A stretch of DNA of 12,007 bases from an uncultured Persicitalea sp. (GTDB taxonomy: Bacteria; Bacteroidota; Bacteroidia; Cytophagales; Spirosomataceae). The stretch lies in contig CATMVR010000075.1 in NCBI GenBank assembly GCA_950075905.1, positions 1 through 12,007 of the forward strand. The letters run 5' to 3'. The first letter of the stretch is position 1. Every line of letters starts with the position of its first letter. Of the stretch, positions 1 through 7,698 are shown piece after piece. A program made the translations under genes and the position numbers. Below the pieces are notes generated by a model. That model was not told the DNA's origin. It did not search any database and worked only from the letters and a program-made list of their open reading frames with translations.

Positions 1-1
1 T

Positions 2-2044
2 ATTCTCTTTGAGGAGCCTACGGTGAACCTGTTTAGCTTTAATAATCCTTACGGGGCCTGCAAGCGCTGCGAAGGCTTTGGTAAGGTGCTGGGAATCGAT
101 CCCGATCTGGTTATTCCCGACAAGAGCCTGTCGGTATTTGAGGGGGCTGTTGCGCCCTGGCGCACCGAAAAAATGAGCGAATGGCAGAAACCCCTCCTCA
201 AAAACGGTATCCGCTTTGATTTTCCGATTCATCGGCCGTACAAAGATTTGAGTAAAGAAGAAAAAGAGTTGCTCTGGACCGGTAACCAGTACTTCCGGGG
301 ACTGAATGACTTCTTCGACGAACTCGAAACTCAAACCCATAAAGTGCAGTACCGAGTGATGCTCTCGCGCTTCCGGGGCCGCACCACCTGCCCCGATTGC
401 CGGGGTTCGCGCCTGCGCAAGGATGCCGCCTACGTAAAAGTAGGAGGCGCTTCCATTACAGATCTGGTATTAAAACCTATCACTGATGTTCTGGATTTCT
501 TTGTACATCTTCAACTCGACGAACACGATCAGCAGATAGCCAAACGCATTCTGATCGAGATCAACAACCGGCTTGAATACATGGACCGCGTGGGTTTGGG
601 GTACCTGACACTCAACCGCCTCACCAACTCGCTGTCGGGCGGGGAGTTTCAGCGCATCAAGCTGGCTACTTCGCTGGGAAGCGCGCTGGTAGGCTCTATG
701 TATATTCTCGACGAACCCAGCATCGGCCTGCACCCGCGCGACACGCGTCGCCTGGTGGGCGTGCTCGAATCACTGCGTGATATGGGCAATACTGTCATTG
801 TAGTAGAGCACGAGGAAGAGGTCATGCACGCGGCCGATCAGATCATTGACATTGGCCCCAACGCGGGTACCGGTGGTGGGCATCTGGTATTTCAGGGCGA
901 TTGGGACTCCATCCGGGAGCAGGAAAACTATACCGTAGTGCTGGCCGACGAACTTCCGGCGCGGCATTCGTACACCCTGGATTTTCTGCTTGGTAAAGAT
1001 TCCATCGCAGTACCAACTTATCGCCGCAAATTCACGCATTTTCTGGAACTGAAAGGTGCCCGGGAAAACAACCTGAAAGATGTGTCGGCCCGCTTCCCGC
1101 TGGGGGTACTGACCGTGGTGACGGGCGTGAGTGGTTCGGGCAAGTCTACCCTGATCCGAAAACTGCTGTATCCGGCCCTGATGCGCACCAAAGGCGAGTA
1201 CAGCGAAGACGTGGGTAAGTTTGACGAACTCAGTGGCAGCCTGGACCGCGTGGATGCGGTAGAGATGATTGACCAGAATCCCATCGGGAAATCTTCGCGC
1301 TCCAACCCGGTTACGTACATCAAAGCGTACGACTACATCCGGCAGATGATGGCCGACTTGCCCATTGCCAAAGCCCGGGGTTACAAGCCATCCCACTTTT
1401 CATTCAATGTAGACGGCGGCCGCTGCGAGGTTTGTCAGGGAGAAGGGCAGGTGAAGATCGAAATGCAGTTTATGGCCGATATTTACCTGACCTGCGAAGG
1501 TTGCGGTGGCAAACGTTTTAAGCAGGAAGTACTGGAAGCAAAGTACCACGACAAAGACGTGGCCGATATTCTGGACATGACCGTAGACGATGCTATCGCT
1601 TTCTTTAAAGGAAACGAGGATAAATTGGTAGAAAAACTGATGCCTTTGCAGGACGTAGGCCTGGGGTACGTAACGCTGGGACAGTCGTCCAACACGCTGT
1701 CGGGGGGTGAAGCACAGCGGGTAAAGTTGGCGTCGTTTTTGGGCAAAGGGAATTCCGGCAAGGGCAAAACCCTTTTTATCTTCGACGAACCTACCACGGG
1801 CCTGCATTTTCATGACATCAAAAAACTACTGGCGGCCATCAATGCGCTGGTAGATCAGGGCGACAGCGTGATCATTATTGAACACAACATGGAGGTGATC
1901 AAGAGTGCCGACTGGATCATTGACCTCGGCCCCGAAGGCGGCGAGGGAGGCGGTTATATCACTTTTGCCGGTACACCGGAGGAGATGGCGAAGCTGGGAG
2001 ATAACTACACGGCAGACTTTTTAAAAGGAAAACTCAATGCCTGA
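2..2044 (+). CDS. uvrA: UvrA, excinuclease ABC subunit A (5' end cut by window edge)
   Basis: UvrA is the DNA-damage recognition ATPase of nucleotide excision repair; it acts as a dimer that loads UvrB. The reading frame is open to the first bases, so the gene starts outside the window; compared with E. coli UvrA (about 940 residues) roughly 265 N-terminal residues, including the first Walker A, are missing. Counting from the GTG at 23: CxxC pairs at 13/16 and 123/126, ABC signature LSGGE at 204, Walker B ILDEPSIGLH near 229, second Walker A GVSGSGKST at 368-376, zinc finger C468/C471...C491/C494, second signature LSGGEAQRV at 559, and Walker B FIFDEPTTGLH near 588. All visible motifs are intact. 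The stretch after the second Walker A (NPIGKSSRSNPVTYIKAYD) differs from E. coli, so this may be one of two UvrA paralogues that Bacteroidota often carry (inference). The GTG at 23 is internal, not the true start. Confidence 0.96.
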   Translation: MLFEEPTVNLFSFNNPYGACKRCEGFGKVLGIDPDLVIPDKSLSVFEGAVAPWRTEKMSEWQKPLLKNGIRFDFPIHRPYKDLSKEEKELLWTGNQYFRGLNDFFDELETQTHKVQYRVMLSRFRGRTTCPDCRGSRLRKDAAYVKVGGASITDLVLKPITDVLDFFVHLQLDEHDQQIAKRILIEINNRLEYMDRVGLGYLTLNRLTNSLSGGEFQRIKLATSLGSALVGSMYILDEPSIGLHPRDTRRLVGVLESLRDMGNTVIVVEHEEEVMHAADQIIDIGPNAGTGGGHLVFQGDWDSIREQENYTVVLADELPARHSYTLDFLLGKDSIAVPTYRRKFTHFLELKGARENNLKDVSARFPLGVLTVVTGVSGSGKSTLIRKLLYPALMRTKGEYSEDVGKFDELSGSLDRVDAVEMIDQNPIGKSSRSNPVTYIKAYDYIRQMMADLPIAKARGYKPSHFSFNVDGGRCEVCQGEGQVKIEMQFMADIYLTCEGCGGKRFKQEVLEAKYHDKDVADILDMTVDDAIAFFKGNEDKLVEKLMPLQDVGLGYVTLGQSSNTLSGGEAQRVKLASFLGKGNSGKGKTLFIFDEPTTGLHFHDIKKLLAAINALVDQGDSVIIIEHNMEVIKSADWIIDLGPEGGEGGGYITFAGTPEEMAKLGDNYTADFLKGKLNA

Positions 2045-2115
2045 GGGTATCCTGAAAGAGTAAAGGGAAGGGGTTGTGTTCTTATTGTCTGGAAAGAACC
2101 AACCTTTTTCCATCC

Positions 2116-2952
2116 ATGAAACTTTACCGTACCGAACACGGAATTCTTCTAGAAAAAGAAGATCAATACTACCGCCTTCACGAAACCAACTGGGATGTGG
2201 TCGTGAACCGCGACGACCTGTACAATTGGCTCGTGACCCAAACCGAAAGCCTTCTGTTACTTCCTTTCAATGACTCGTCGCCCATGCCGGAGGTACTTAC
2301 CCCCGTGGGTACGCAGGAAGTATGGGCCTCGGGCGTGACTTACTACCGTAGTCGCGAGGCCCGCATGGAAGAATCCGAGAAAGCGGGAGGCGGCAGCTTC
2401 TACGACCGGGTATACTCCGCCGAGCGTCCCGAGCTTTTCTTTAAGTCCAACGCCTGGCGCGTGGTGGGCGACTCGGGTCATGTGCGTATCCGGAAAGACT
2501 CGGGCTGGGACGTACCCGAACCCGAGCTGACGCTTTTTGCCACCTCTTCCGGCAAGCTGGTAGGCTACACCATCGGCAACGACATGAGCTCGCGCAGTAT
2601 TGAGGGCGAGAACCCTCTGTATCTGCCGCAGGCCAAGTCGTACCGGGGTAGCGCCGCGCTGGGGCCCTGCCTGTATGTATCCGAGGAGCCGCTTTCCGAT
2701 GAAACCGAAATTAATATTGCTATCACCAGAGGAGGCGAGGAGGTATTTGGCAATACCGTGACGCTGTCGCAGATGAAGCGCAAGCCCGAAGAATTGCTGG
2801 GCTTTTTGTTTCGCGAACTGGACTTCCCGCAGGGGGTCTACCTCATGACCGGTACGGGCATTATCCCGCCCTCGGAGTTTACGCTGAAATCAGGCGATAA
2901 AATTATCATTACCATCGAGCCCATCGGCACGCTGGTGAATACGGTGGAGTAA
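2116..2952 (+). CDS. Fumarylacetoacetate hydrolase-family protein, 2-keto-3-deoxy-sugar-acid dehydratase-like
   Basis: This 278-residue protein has the FAH fold. The metal-binding core is visible: E135 and E137 in PEPEL, D156 in GNDMSSRSIEGENPLYLPQAK, and the conserved lysine K174. That GND...EGENPLYLPQAK block resembles 2-keto-3-deoxy-arabinonate/xylonate dehydratases (KdaD/AraD1 type) more than true fumarylacetoacetases, so a role in sugar-acid breakdown is likely; the exact substrate cannot be read off. The C-terminal TGTGIIPPSEFTLKSGD is typical of the family. The frame is also open from a TTG at 2074, but the ATG at 2116 is chosen because MKLYRTEHG begins the conserved domain. No Shine-Dalgarno is seen, as is usual in Bacteroidota. 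It starts 71 bp after uvrA with no clear promoter between them, so read-through is possible. No other sugar-acid pathway gene is nearby. Confidence 0.85.
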   Translation: MKLYRTEHGILLEKEDQYYRLHETNWDVVVNRDDLYNWLVTQTESLLLLPFNDSSPMPEVLTPVGTQEVWASGVTYYRSREARMEESEKAGGGSFYDRVYSAERPELFFKSNAWRVVGDSGHVRIRKDSGWDVPEPELTLFATSSGKLVGYTIGNDMSSRSIEGENPLYLPQAKSYRGSAALGPCLYVSEEPLSDETEINIAITRGGEEVFGNTVTLSQMKRKPEELLGFLFRELDFPQGVYLMTGTGIIPPSEFTLKSGDKIIITIEPIGTLVNTVE

Positions 2953-2961
2953 GTATAGAAG

Positions 2962-2992
2962 CAGGCAGGTCTCACCTACTGAGACTTGCCTG
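2962..2992 (+). terminator. Hairpin terminator between convergent genes
   Basis: A 13-bp stem (arms 2962-2974 and 2980-2992, with one G-U pair) closes a 5-nt loop and is followed by TTTAAATA. It lies 9 bp after the stop of the FAH-family gene and also downstream of the convergent esterase gene. Because the T-run is short and the flanks are AT-rich, it may serve both strands. Confidence 0.7.
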
Positions 2993-3093
2993 TTTAAATA
3001 AAAATATATAAAGGTTGGAAAGAGTGTTTTTGTTAAAGCATAGACTCTATGATAGCTCGGGATAAATTAAAAGAAAGTCGAATACATCCATTC

Positions 3094-3855
3094 CTATTTG
3101 GCCACTGGCCTTGCAATCCGCTCCGTGAGATCGAGGTTCAGCGATCGGATTCCGGCCAACACCAGCTGGGCCATTTTGCGGGCGCCCAGTTCGCTGAAAT
3201 GGGTATTGTCTACCTTGCCATCCGGGTAGTTGGGGTGCTCGCCCGGCGCCAGTTGTAAAAACAACAACTTTGATTTCTCAACCCCGAATTCTTTGAGTAG
3301 CGCCTGACTCTCACTGTCCAGGTCAATCAGGGGTACCTCGTACTTGGCCGCTACGTTTCGTACCAGCTGCGAGTAGGCGGCGTGGGTGTCTTCCAGTGTT
3401 CCCTGATCGTTGAAGCTACGCCGGGCTACGGGCGTAATCAGTACCGGCTGGGCCTTTTTGGCCCGGGCCTCTGTGATAAAACGCGCAAGGTTGGTCTGAA
3501 ACTCCTCCTCGGTGGTGTAGCTCTTTTTTGTTTTTACCTCGTCGTTGTGTCCAAACTGAATCAACACGTAGTCGCCTTCCCAGAGTTTATCGACCACGGG
3601 CTGCCAGCGGTTTTCGGCAATGAAGCTACCCGTACTGCGGCCATTCATAGCCCGGTTGTCAACAGTAACGCTTTCATCGAAAAAGTGCGCAAAGGGCATA
3701 CCCCAGCCGGTTTCGGGGTAGTACTTTTTATCCTTGATAGACATGGTCGAATCCCCAATCAGGTACACGGTGATTTTGTCGGGACGTTGATTGAAAGCAG
3801 ACAGAGCAGCAAGGCTGGCCAGCAGGGAGGTTTTTAAAAAAATGTTGCGTTTCAC
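3094..3855 (-). CDS. Secreted SGNH/GDSL esterase, rhamnogalacturonan acetylesterase-like
   Basis: A predicted exported carbohydrate esterase of 253 residues, the usual size for this family. Residues 1-21 (KRNIFLKTSLLASLAALSAF after the start) form a signal peptide. SGNH blocks follow in order: GDST with catalytic Ser36, G72 in NRAMNGRST, N104 in QFGHND, and the D216/H219 pair in DNTHFSELG. This spacing and the YLIGDSTM opening match rhamnogalacturonan acetylesterases (CE12-like), which remove acetyl groups from pectin; the real substrate is unproven. The start is a GTG at 3855, needed to keep the signal peptide, since no ATG lies upstream of the GDST motif. It is downstream of the deaminase-deacetylase fusion gene on the same strand but separated from it by a strong terminator, so it probably has its own promoter, although I see no TAnnTTTG box in the gap. 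Confidence 0.87.
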   Translation of the reverse strand: MKRNIFLKTSLLASLAALSAFNQRPDKITVYLIGDSTMSIKDKKYYPETGWGMPFAHFFDESVTVDNRAMNGRSTGSFIAENRWQPVVDKLWEGDYVLIQFGHNDEVKTKKSYTTEEEFQTNLARFITEARAKKAQPVLITPVARRSFNDQGTLEDTHAAYSQLVRNVAAKYEVPLIDLDSESQALLKEFGVEKSKLLFLQLAPGEHPNYPDGKVDNTHFSELGARKMAQLVLAGIRSLNLDLTERIARPVAK

Positions 3856-3925
3856 AGGCAGAATTTGGGGGTGGTCAACTCACTTAAAAAGGACGGAAAA
3901 GTAGTGCACAGACCATTACAGAAAA

Positions 3926-3955
3926 TCCCGGGCCGCTGCGGAGAACGGCCCGGGA
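3926..3955 (-). terminator. Rho-independent terminator of the NagB-PIG-L gene
   Basis: Perfect 10-bp GC-rich stem TCCCGGGCCG/CGGCCCGGGA with a 10-nt loop. On the - strand it is followed by TTTTCTG, and it lies 37 bp after the stop of the fusion gene. It isolates that gene from the esterase downstream. Confidence 0.85.
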
Positions 3956-3992
3956 CTTGGTCTGTGTTGAATCGATGGATGGTCGGGTACTT

Positions 3993-5978
3993 TTAAAAGC
4001 GCCAGCGCACAAAGGCCTCCATGGCTTCGTACTCAGCCAGGCCAAGCTGATCGTAAAGTTGGGCGGTACCCTGATTGCGCTCCTCGGCGCGCTGCCAAAA
4101 CTCGCGGGAGTCGTCGCCCTGGAATACCACGCCATCTTTCTGCGACTGGTGCTTGAAAATACCCATCCGCTTTCTGATCACCTGATCGGGGCTCATGGGC
4201 ACAGCCATTTCTATTTCGTGGATATCCCACTCGGCCCAGGCACCCCGGTAGAGCCATACCCAGCAGTCTTTCATGAAATTCTTGTGCTTGATGCGGTGAA
4301 TAGCCGCCTCGATGGCATCCCAGCACACCTTATGGGTACCGTGTGGGTCGGCAAAATCGCCCGCAGCATAAATCTGATGCGGCTTCACTTTCTCGATTAT
4401 ATCCTGAATAAGTTGAATGTCCTCATCGCCAATAGGTTTCTTCTGCACCGTACCCGACTCGTAGAAAGGCATGTCGAGAAAATGCACCTGATCGTTGGGT
4501 ACTCCCACAAAGCGGCAGGTAGCCTTGGCTTCGCCCCGGCGGATGAGCCCCTTCACGTGGCGTACTTCGGGCGTATCTACCTCGGTGTCGTTCTTGGTTT
4601 TCAGGAACTCCTTGGCGTCGTGGAAAATCTTGTTGGTTACCTTGGTGTTCTGAATGTCGAATCGGTCGTTGAAATCTACCACAAAATCAATAAAGCGTAG
4701 CGCCTCATCGTCGGCAACGGCGATATTGCCCGAGGTCTGATAGGCTACATGTACCTCATGGCCCTGATCAACCAGGCGCTGAAAGGTACCCCCCATGGAA
4801 ATGATATCGTCGTCGGGGTGGGGGCTGAAAATGATCACCTTCTTCTTTGCGGGCTCTTTCCGTTCCGGGCGGTTGGTATCGTCGGCGTTGGGTTTGCCGC
4901 CAGGCCAGCCGGTGATGGTATGCTGCAATTGATTGAAAATGTCGATATTGATCTCGTAACCCGCTCCTGATTGCGCCAGCAGATCGCTCATTCCATTGTC
5001 GTTGTAGTCCTTATCGGTCAGTTTCAGGATGGGTTTATCGAGATGCTGCGAGAGGTAGGTCACCGCCTTTTTAATCATCTTATTGTCCCATACCACCGAG
5101 TCTACTGCCCAGGGCGACTTCATGCGGGTAAGTTCTGAGGCGGCCCGCTCGTCGATCACAAACGTGACGTTAGGGTGCGCCTGCAGGTACGAGGCCGGGT
5201 TGTGTTCGGTCACGGGCCCTTCTACTGCTCCGCGTAGTACCGTGGCTTTGCGCTCGCCCCAGGCCAGCAGCACAATGCGGCGGGCGTTCAGGATGGGGGC
5301 AATACCCATGGTGATGGCCTTGCGGGGTACCTGCGCCAGGCTGCCAAATTCCATAGCCGCCGCGGCGCGGGTAGAGTGGTCCAGGGTGATGAGGCGGGTG
5401 CGGGCGTTGATCAGCGAGCCGGGCTCGTTGAAGCCCACGTGGCCGTTGCCACCAATACCGAGCAGCTGAAAATCCAGCCCTCCCATGGCACTGATTTTTT
5501 GCTCGTAGGCGCGGCTGTGCTCCTGGATCTGACTAAGTGGGATGGTACCATCCGGCAAAAAATAATTCTCTTTGGGAATATCCACCAGGTCAAACAGCTG
5601 CTCTTTCATGAACCGGTGGTAGCTGTGGATGGAGTCAGGCTCCATGGGGTAGTACTCATCCAGGTTGAACGAAACTACATTCCGGAAGCTCAGGCCCTCC
5701 TCGCGGTGCATACGTACCAGCTCGGCGTACACAGTTTTGGGCGAAGAACCCGTTGCCAGGCCAAGTACGCAGGGTTTGTCTTCCCGCTGCTTTTCCCGAA
5801 TCAGATCGGCAATTTCCCTGGCTACTGCCGCTGAGGCAGCCTTAGAGTCCTCATAGATATGCGTAGGGATTTTTTCGTAGGTGATTGGCTTTCCAATGCT
5901 TCCGGTTCCTGGCGCCAGTATGGCGCTGTCGGCGGCCTGCATAAGAATCGATTCCGGACTTAACGTTTGGGGATCCAT
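3993..5978 (-). CDS. Glucosamine-6-phosphate deaminase fused to PIG-L/LmbE deacetylase
   Basis: A 661-residue two-domain protein of the type annotated in Bacteroides as a glucosamine-6-phosphate deaminase-like protein (BT_0258). Residues about 35-310 are a NagB domain: GLATGSSP phosphate loop at 73-80, catalytic D107 in FNLDEY, and N178/H180/E185 in GIGGNGHVGFNEPG. The Asn replaces E. coli Asp141 but, as I recall, is normal in Gram-positive NagB. Residues about 380-575 are a PIG-L/LmbE domain with the zinc motif HPDD at 387-390 and H546/H549 in DPHGTH. A polar linker (about 358-378) joins them. NagB turns GlcN-6-P into fructose-6-P and ammonia; PIG-L enzymes remove N-acetyl from GlcNAc-type sugars, so one chain might carry out both steps (inference). 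It is cytoplasmic, with no signal peptide. The ATG at 5978 is used; Met13 is an alternative start. A promoter and palindrome lie upstream and a terminator downstream. Confidence 0.93.
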   Translation of the reverse strand: MDPQTLSPESILMQAADSAILAPGTGSIGKPITYEKIPTHIYEDSKAASAAVAREIADLIREKQREDKPCVLGLATGSSPKTVYAELVRMHREEGLSFRNVVSFNLDEYYPMEPDSIHSYHRFMKEQLFDLVDIPKENYFLPDGTIPLSQIQEHSRAYEQKISAMGGLDFQLLGIGGNGHVGFNEPGSLINARTRLITLDHSTRAAAAMEFGSLAQVPRKAITMGIAPILNARRIVLLAWGERKATVLRGAVEGPVTEHNPASYLQAHPNVTFVIDERAASELTRMKSPWAVDSVVWDNKMIKKAVTYLSQHLDKPILKLTDKDYNDNGMSDLLAQSGAGYEINIDIFNQLQHTITGWPGGKPNADDTNRPERKEPAKKKVIIFSPHPDDDIISMGGTFQRLVDQGHEVHVAYQTSGNIAVADDEALRFIDFVVDFNDRFDIQNTKVTNKIFHDAKEFLKTKNDTEVDTPEVRHVKGLIRRGEAKATCRFVGVPNDQVHFLDMPFYESGTVQKKPIGDEDIQLIQDIIEKVKPHQIYAAGDFADPHGTHKVCWDAIEAAIHRIKHKNFMKDCWVWLYRGAWAEWDIHEIEMAVPMSPDQVIRKRMGIFKHQSQKDGVVFQGDDSREFWQRAEERNQGTAQLYDQLGLAEYEAMEAFVRWRF

Positions 5979-6047
5979 TTTGTGAAGGTTATTAGGAATA
6001 AAATTATTCGACGAAAAATTAGTAAAAATAGGCGTAATTAGAAACTA

Positions 6048-6070
6048 TTTGTACCTGAATCGAGTACAAA
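6048..6070. promoter_or_regulatory. Candidate operator TTTGTAC-N9-GTACAAA
   Basis: Perfect 7-bp inverted arms (6048-6054 and 6064-6070) with a 9-nt spacer. The right arm overlaps the predicted -7 box of the fusion gene, where a bound dimeric regulator would block transcription. No regulator gene is in the window, so this is inference from position and symmetry. Confidence 0.4.
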
Positions 6071-6074
6071 ATTA
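6067..6074 (-). promoter_or_regulatory. Predicted -7 box for the NagB-PIG-L gene
   Basis: The - strand reads TAATTTTG, an exact match to the Bacteroidota consensus TAnnTTTG. It lies about 90 bp before the ATG at 5978. A convincing -33 TTG is missing at the expected distance, so an activator may be needed or the call may be wrong. Confidence 0.45.
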
Positions 6075-6235
6075 CAAGGTATTCCGCATTTTATTAAAAT
6101 ATTTTAAAAAATAATGCATCCTTAATGTACGAAAAAAGTGTATAAAGTTCCAAAGACGCCTCTAAGGATAAGCTAATCAGGGAAATGGGTAGATAAAGAT
6201 TTACAGCCTCGTTTCATTCCTACTTTTTTAGGGCG

Positions 6236-6243
6236 TATTTTTG
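6236..6243 (+). promoter_or_regulatory. Predicted -7 box for glyA
   Basis: TATTTTTG matches TAnnTTTG exactly, 50 bp before the glyA ATG. A weak TTTC at 6212-6215, 20 nt upstream, sits where the -33 TTTG would be expected. Confidence 0.5.
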
Positions 6244-6293
6244 TGGCTTGATACTAAAAAAGATAGTTAAAATCTCATAAATACACAAAACTT

Positions 6294-7583
6294 ATGTCAA
6301 CTCTCACAGCCATCGCCCGCGATACGCAGGTATTTGATCTGATCCGGCAGGAATTACACCGTCAGGAATCCGGCATAGAACTGATTGCTTCCGAGAATTT
6401 TACTTCCAAGCAGGTTATGGAAGCCGCAGGCAGCGTACTCACCAACAAGTACGCCGAAGGTCTGCCAGGAAAACGCTACTACGGTGGCTGCGAAGTAGTA
6501 GACGAGATTGAACAAATTGCCATAGACCGCGTGAAGGAGCTTTTTGGCGCTACCTGGGCCAACGTGCAGCCGCACTCCGGCGCGCAGGCCAACACGGCTG
6601 TTTTTCTGGCGTGCCTCAATCCCGGTGACAAGATCATGGGCTTCAATCTGGCCCACGGCGGTCACCTGACGCACGGCTCACCCGTCAATATTTCCGGTAA
6701 GTACTTCCAGCCTATTTTCTACGGCGTAGAACCCGACACCGGGCTCATCGACTGGGATAAGGTAGAGGAAACCGCCCTGCGTGAGCGGCCCAAGCTGTTG
6801 ATCTGCGGCGCTTCGGCGTACAGCCGCGACTGGGACTACGTGCGCCTGCGGGCCATTGCCGATCAGATTGGCGCCCTGCTGATGGCGGATATTTCGCACC
6901 CCTCCGGCCTGATCGCCAAGGGACTGCTCAACGACCCCATGGAGCATTGCCACATCGTGACCACCACCACCCACAAAACCCTGCGCGGCCCACGCGGTGG
7001 ACTGATCATGATGCGCCACGACTTCGAGAACCCCTATGGCATCACTACCCAGAAAGGTACCGTACGTACCATGTCGTCCCTGCTGGACTCGGGCGTGTTT
7101 CCCGGTACGCAGGGCGGGCCCCTGGAGCATATCATTGCGGCCAAGGCCATTGCCTTTGGCGAGGCGCTCAGCGAAGACTACTACAACTACGCCGTGCAGG
7201 TAAAGAAAAATGCGCAGGCTATGGCGAAGGCATTTGTGGATAAAGGCTACTCGATTATTTCGGGTGGTACCGACAACCACCTGATGCTGATCGACCTGCG
7301 CAGCAAAGACCTGAGTGGTAAACTGGCCGAGAATACGCTGATCAAGGCGGATATTACCATCAACAAAAACATGGTGCCCTTCGACGACAAATCGCCCATG
7401 GTTACCTCGGGTATGCGCGTTGGTACCGCTGCCATGACTACCCGTGGGCTATTGGAAAACGACATGGAACGGATCGTGGAACTGATGGATGCCGTTCTTA
7501 TGAATCATGACAACGACGCCAAGATAGCGGCCGTTAAACAGGAGGTAAATAGCTGGATGGCGCAGCACCCGCTGTACAGCTAG
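6294..7583 (+). CDS. glyA: Serine hydroxymethyltransferase
   Basis: SHMT is a cytoplasmic PLP enzyme that converts serine and tetrahydrofolate to glycine and methylene-tetrahydrofolate, the main one-carbon source. At 429 residues the gene is complete and close to the family length. Visible markers are IELIASENF at 28-36, NKYAEGLPGKRYYGG at 51-65, VQPHSGAQAN at 91-100, MADISHPSGLIAKG at 197-210, and the PLP-lysine K228 in TTTTHKTLRGPRGG. The DISHP form replaces the DMAHIAG of E. coli and is usual in Bacteroidota. It starts at ATG 6294 behind a predicted promoter and ends before its own hairpin, so it is probably a single-gene transcript. Confidence 0.97.
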   Translation: MSTLTAIARDTQVFDLIRQELHRQESGIELIASENFTSKQVMEAAGSVLTNKYAEGLPGKRYYGGCEVVDEIEQIAIDRVKELFGATWANVQPHSGAQANTAVFLACLNPGDKIMGFNLAHGGHLTHGSPVNISGKYFQPIFYGVEPDTGLIDWDKVEETALRERPKLLICGASAYSRDWDYVRLRAIADQIGALLMADISHPSGLIAKGLLNDPMEHCHIVTTTTHKTLRGPRGGLIMMRHDFENPYGITTQKGTVRTMSSLLDSGVFPGTQGGPLEHIIAAKAIAFGEALSEDYYNYAVQVKKNAQAMAKAFVDKGYSIISGGTDNHLMLIDLRSKDLSGKLAENTLIKADITINKNMVPFDDKSPMVTSGMRVGTAAMTTRGLLENDMERIVELMDAVLMNHDNDAKIAAVKQEVNSWMAQHPLYS

Positions 7584-7615
7584 CTATTATTTTAATGGGT
7601 TTCGATACAAAAAGG

Positions 7616-7642
7616 GCGGTTGTTCGTAGGTAGATCAACCGC
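7616..7642 (+). terminator. Probable glyA terminator
   Basis: A perfect 7-bp stem GCGGTTG/CAACCGC with a 13-nt loop, followed by TTATTTAG, 32 bp after the glyA stop. The long loop and short T-run make it a moderate candidate. Confidence 0.5.
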
Positions 7643-7698
7643 TTATTTAGCATTTGTATGTAATTTCACCCATTCTAAAGATTTTCCAGAAACAGAAT

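Larger units (their letters stand above)
5979..6293. promoter_or_regulatory. Divergent promoter region between nagB-PIG-L and glyA
   Basis: 315 bp with no credible gene. It is strongly AT-rich and includes a perfect 14-bp palindrome TTAAAATATTTTAA at 6094-6107. It carries one TAnnTTTG box facing each way and a separate inverted repeat at 6048-6070, all listed on their own. No riboswitch or RNA gene was recognised. Confidence 0.7.

Noticed and set aside
3039..3051. 13-bp palindrome CATAGACTCTATG between convergent genes
   Set aside because: No gene start is nearby for it to control, and one short palindrome of this size is expected by chance in AT-rich DNA.
3957..4700. Long open frame on the + strand opposite the PIG-L domain
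   Set aside because: It is antisense to a gene with intact catalytic motifs, and its translation shows no recognisable domain. It follows from codon bias of the opposite strand.
7654..7698. Upstream TTG start for tatC
   Set aside because: The added 15 residues lie before the normal acidic tail, begin close to the upstream hairpin, and use a rarer start codon. The ATG at 7699 is simpler.
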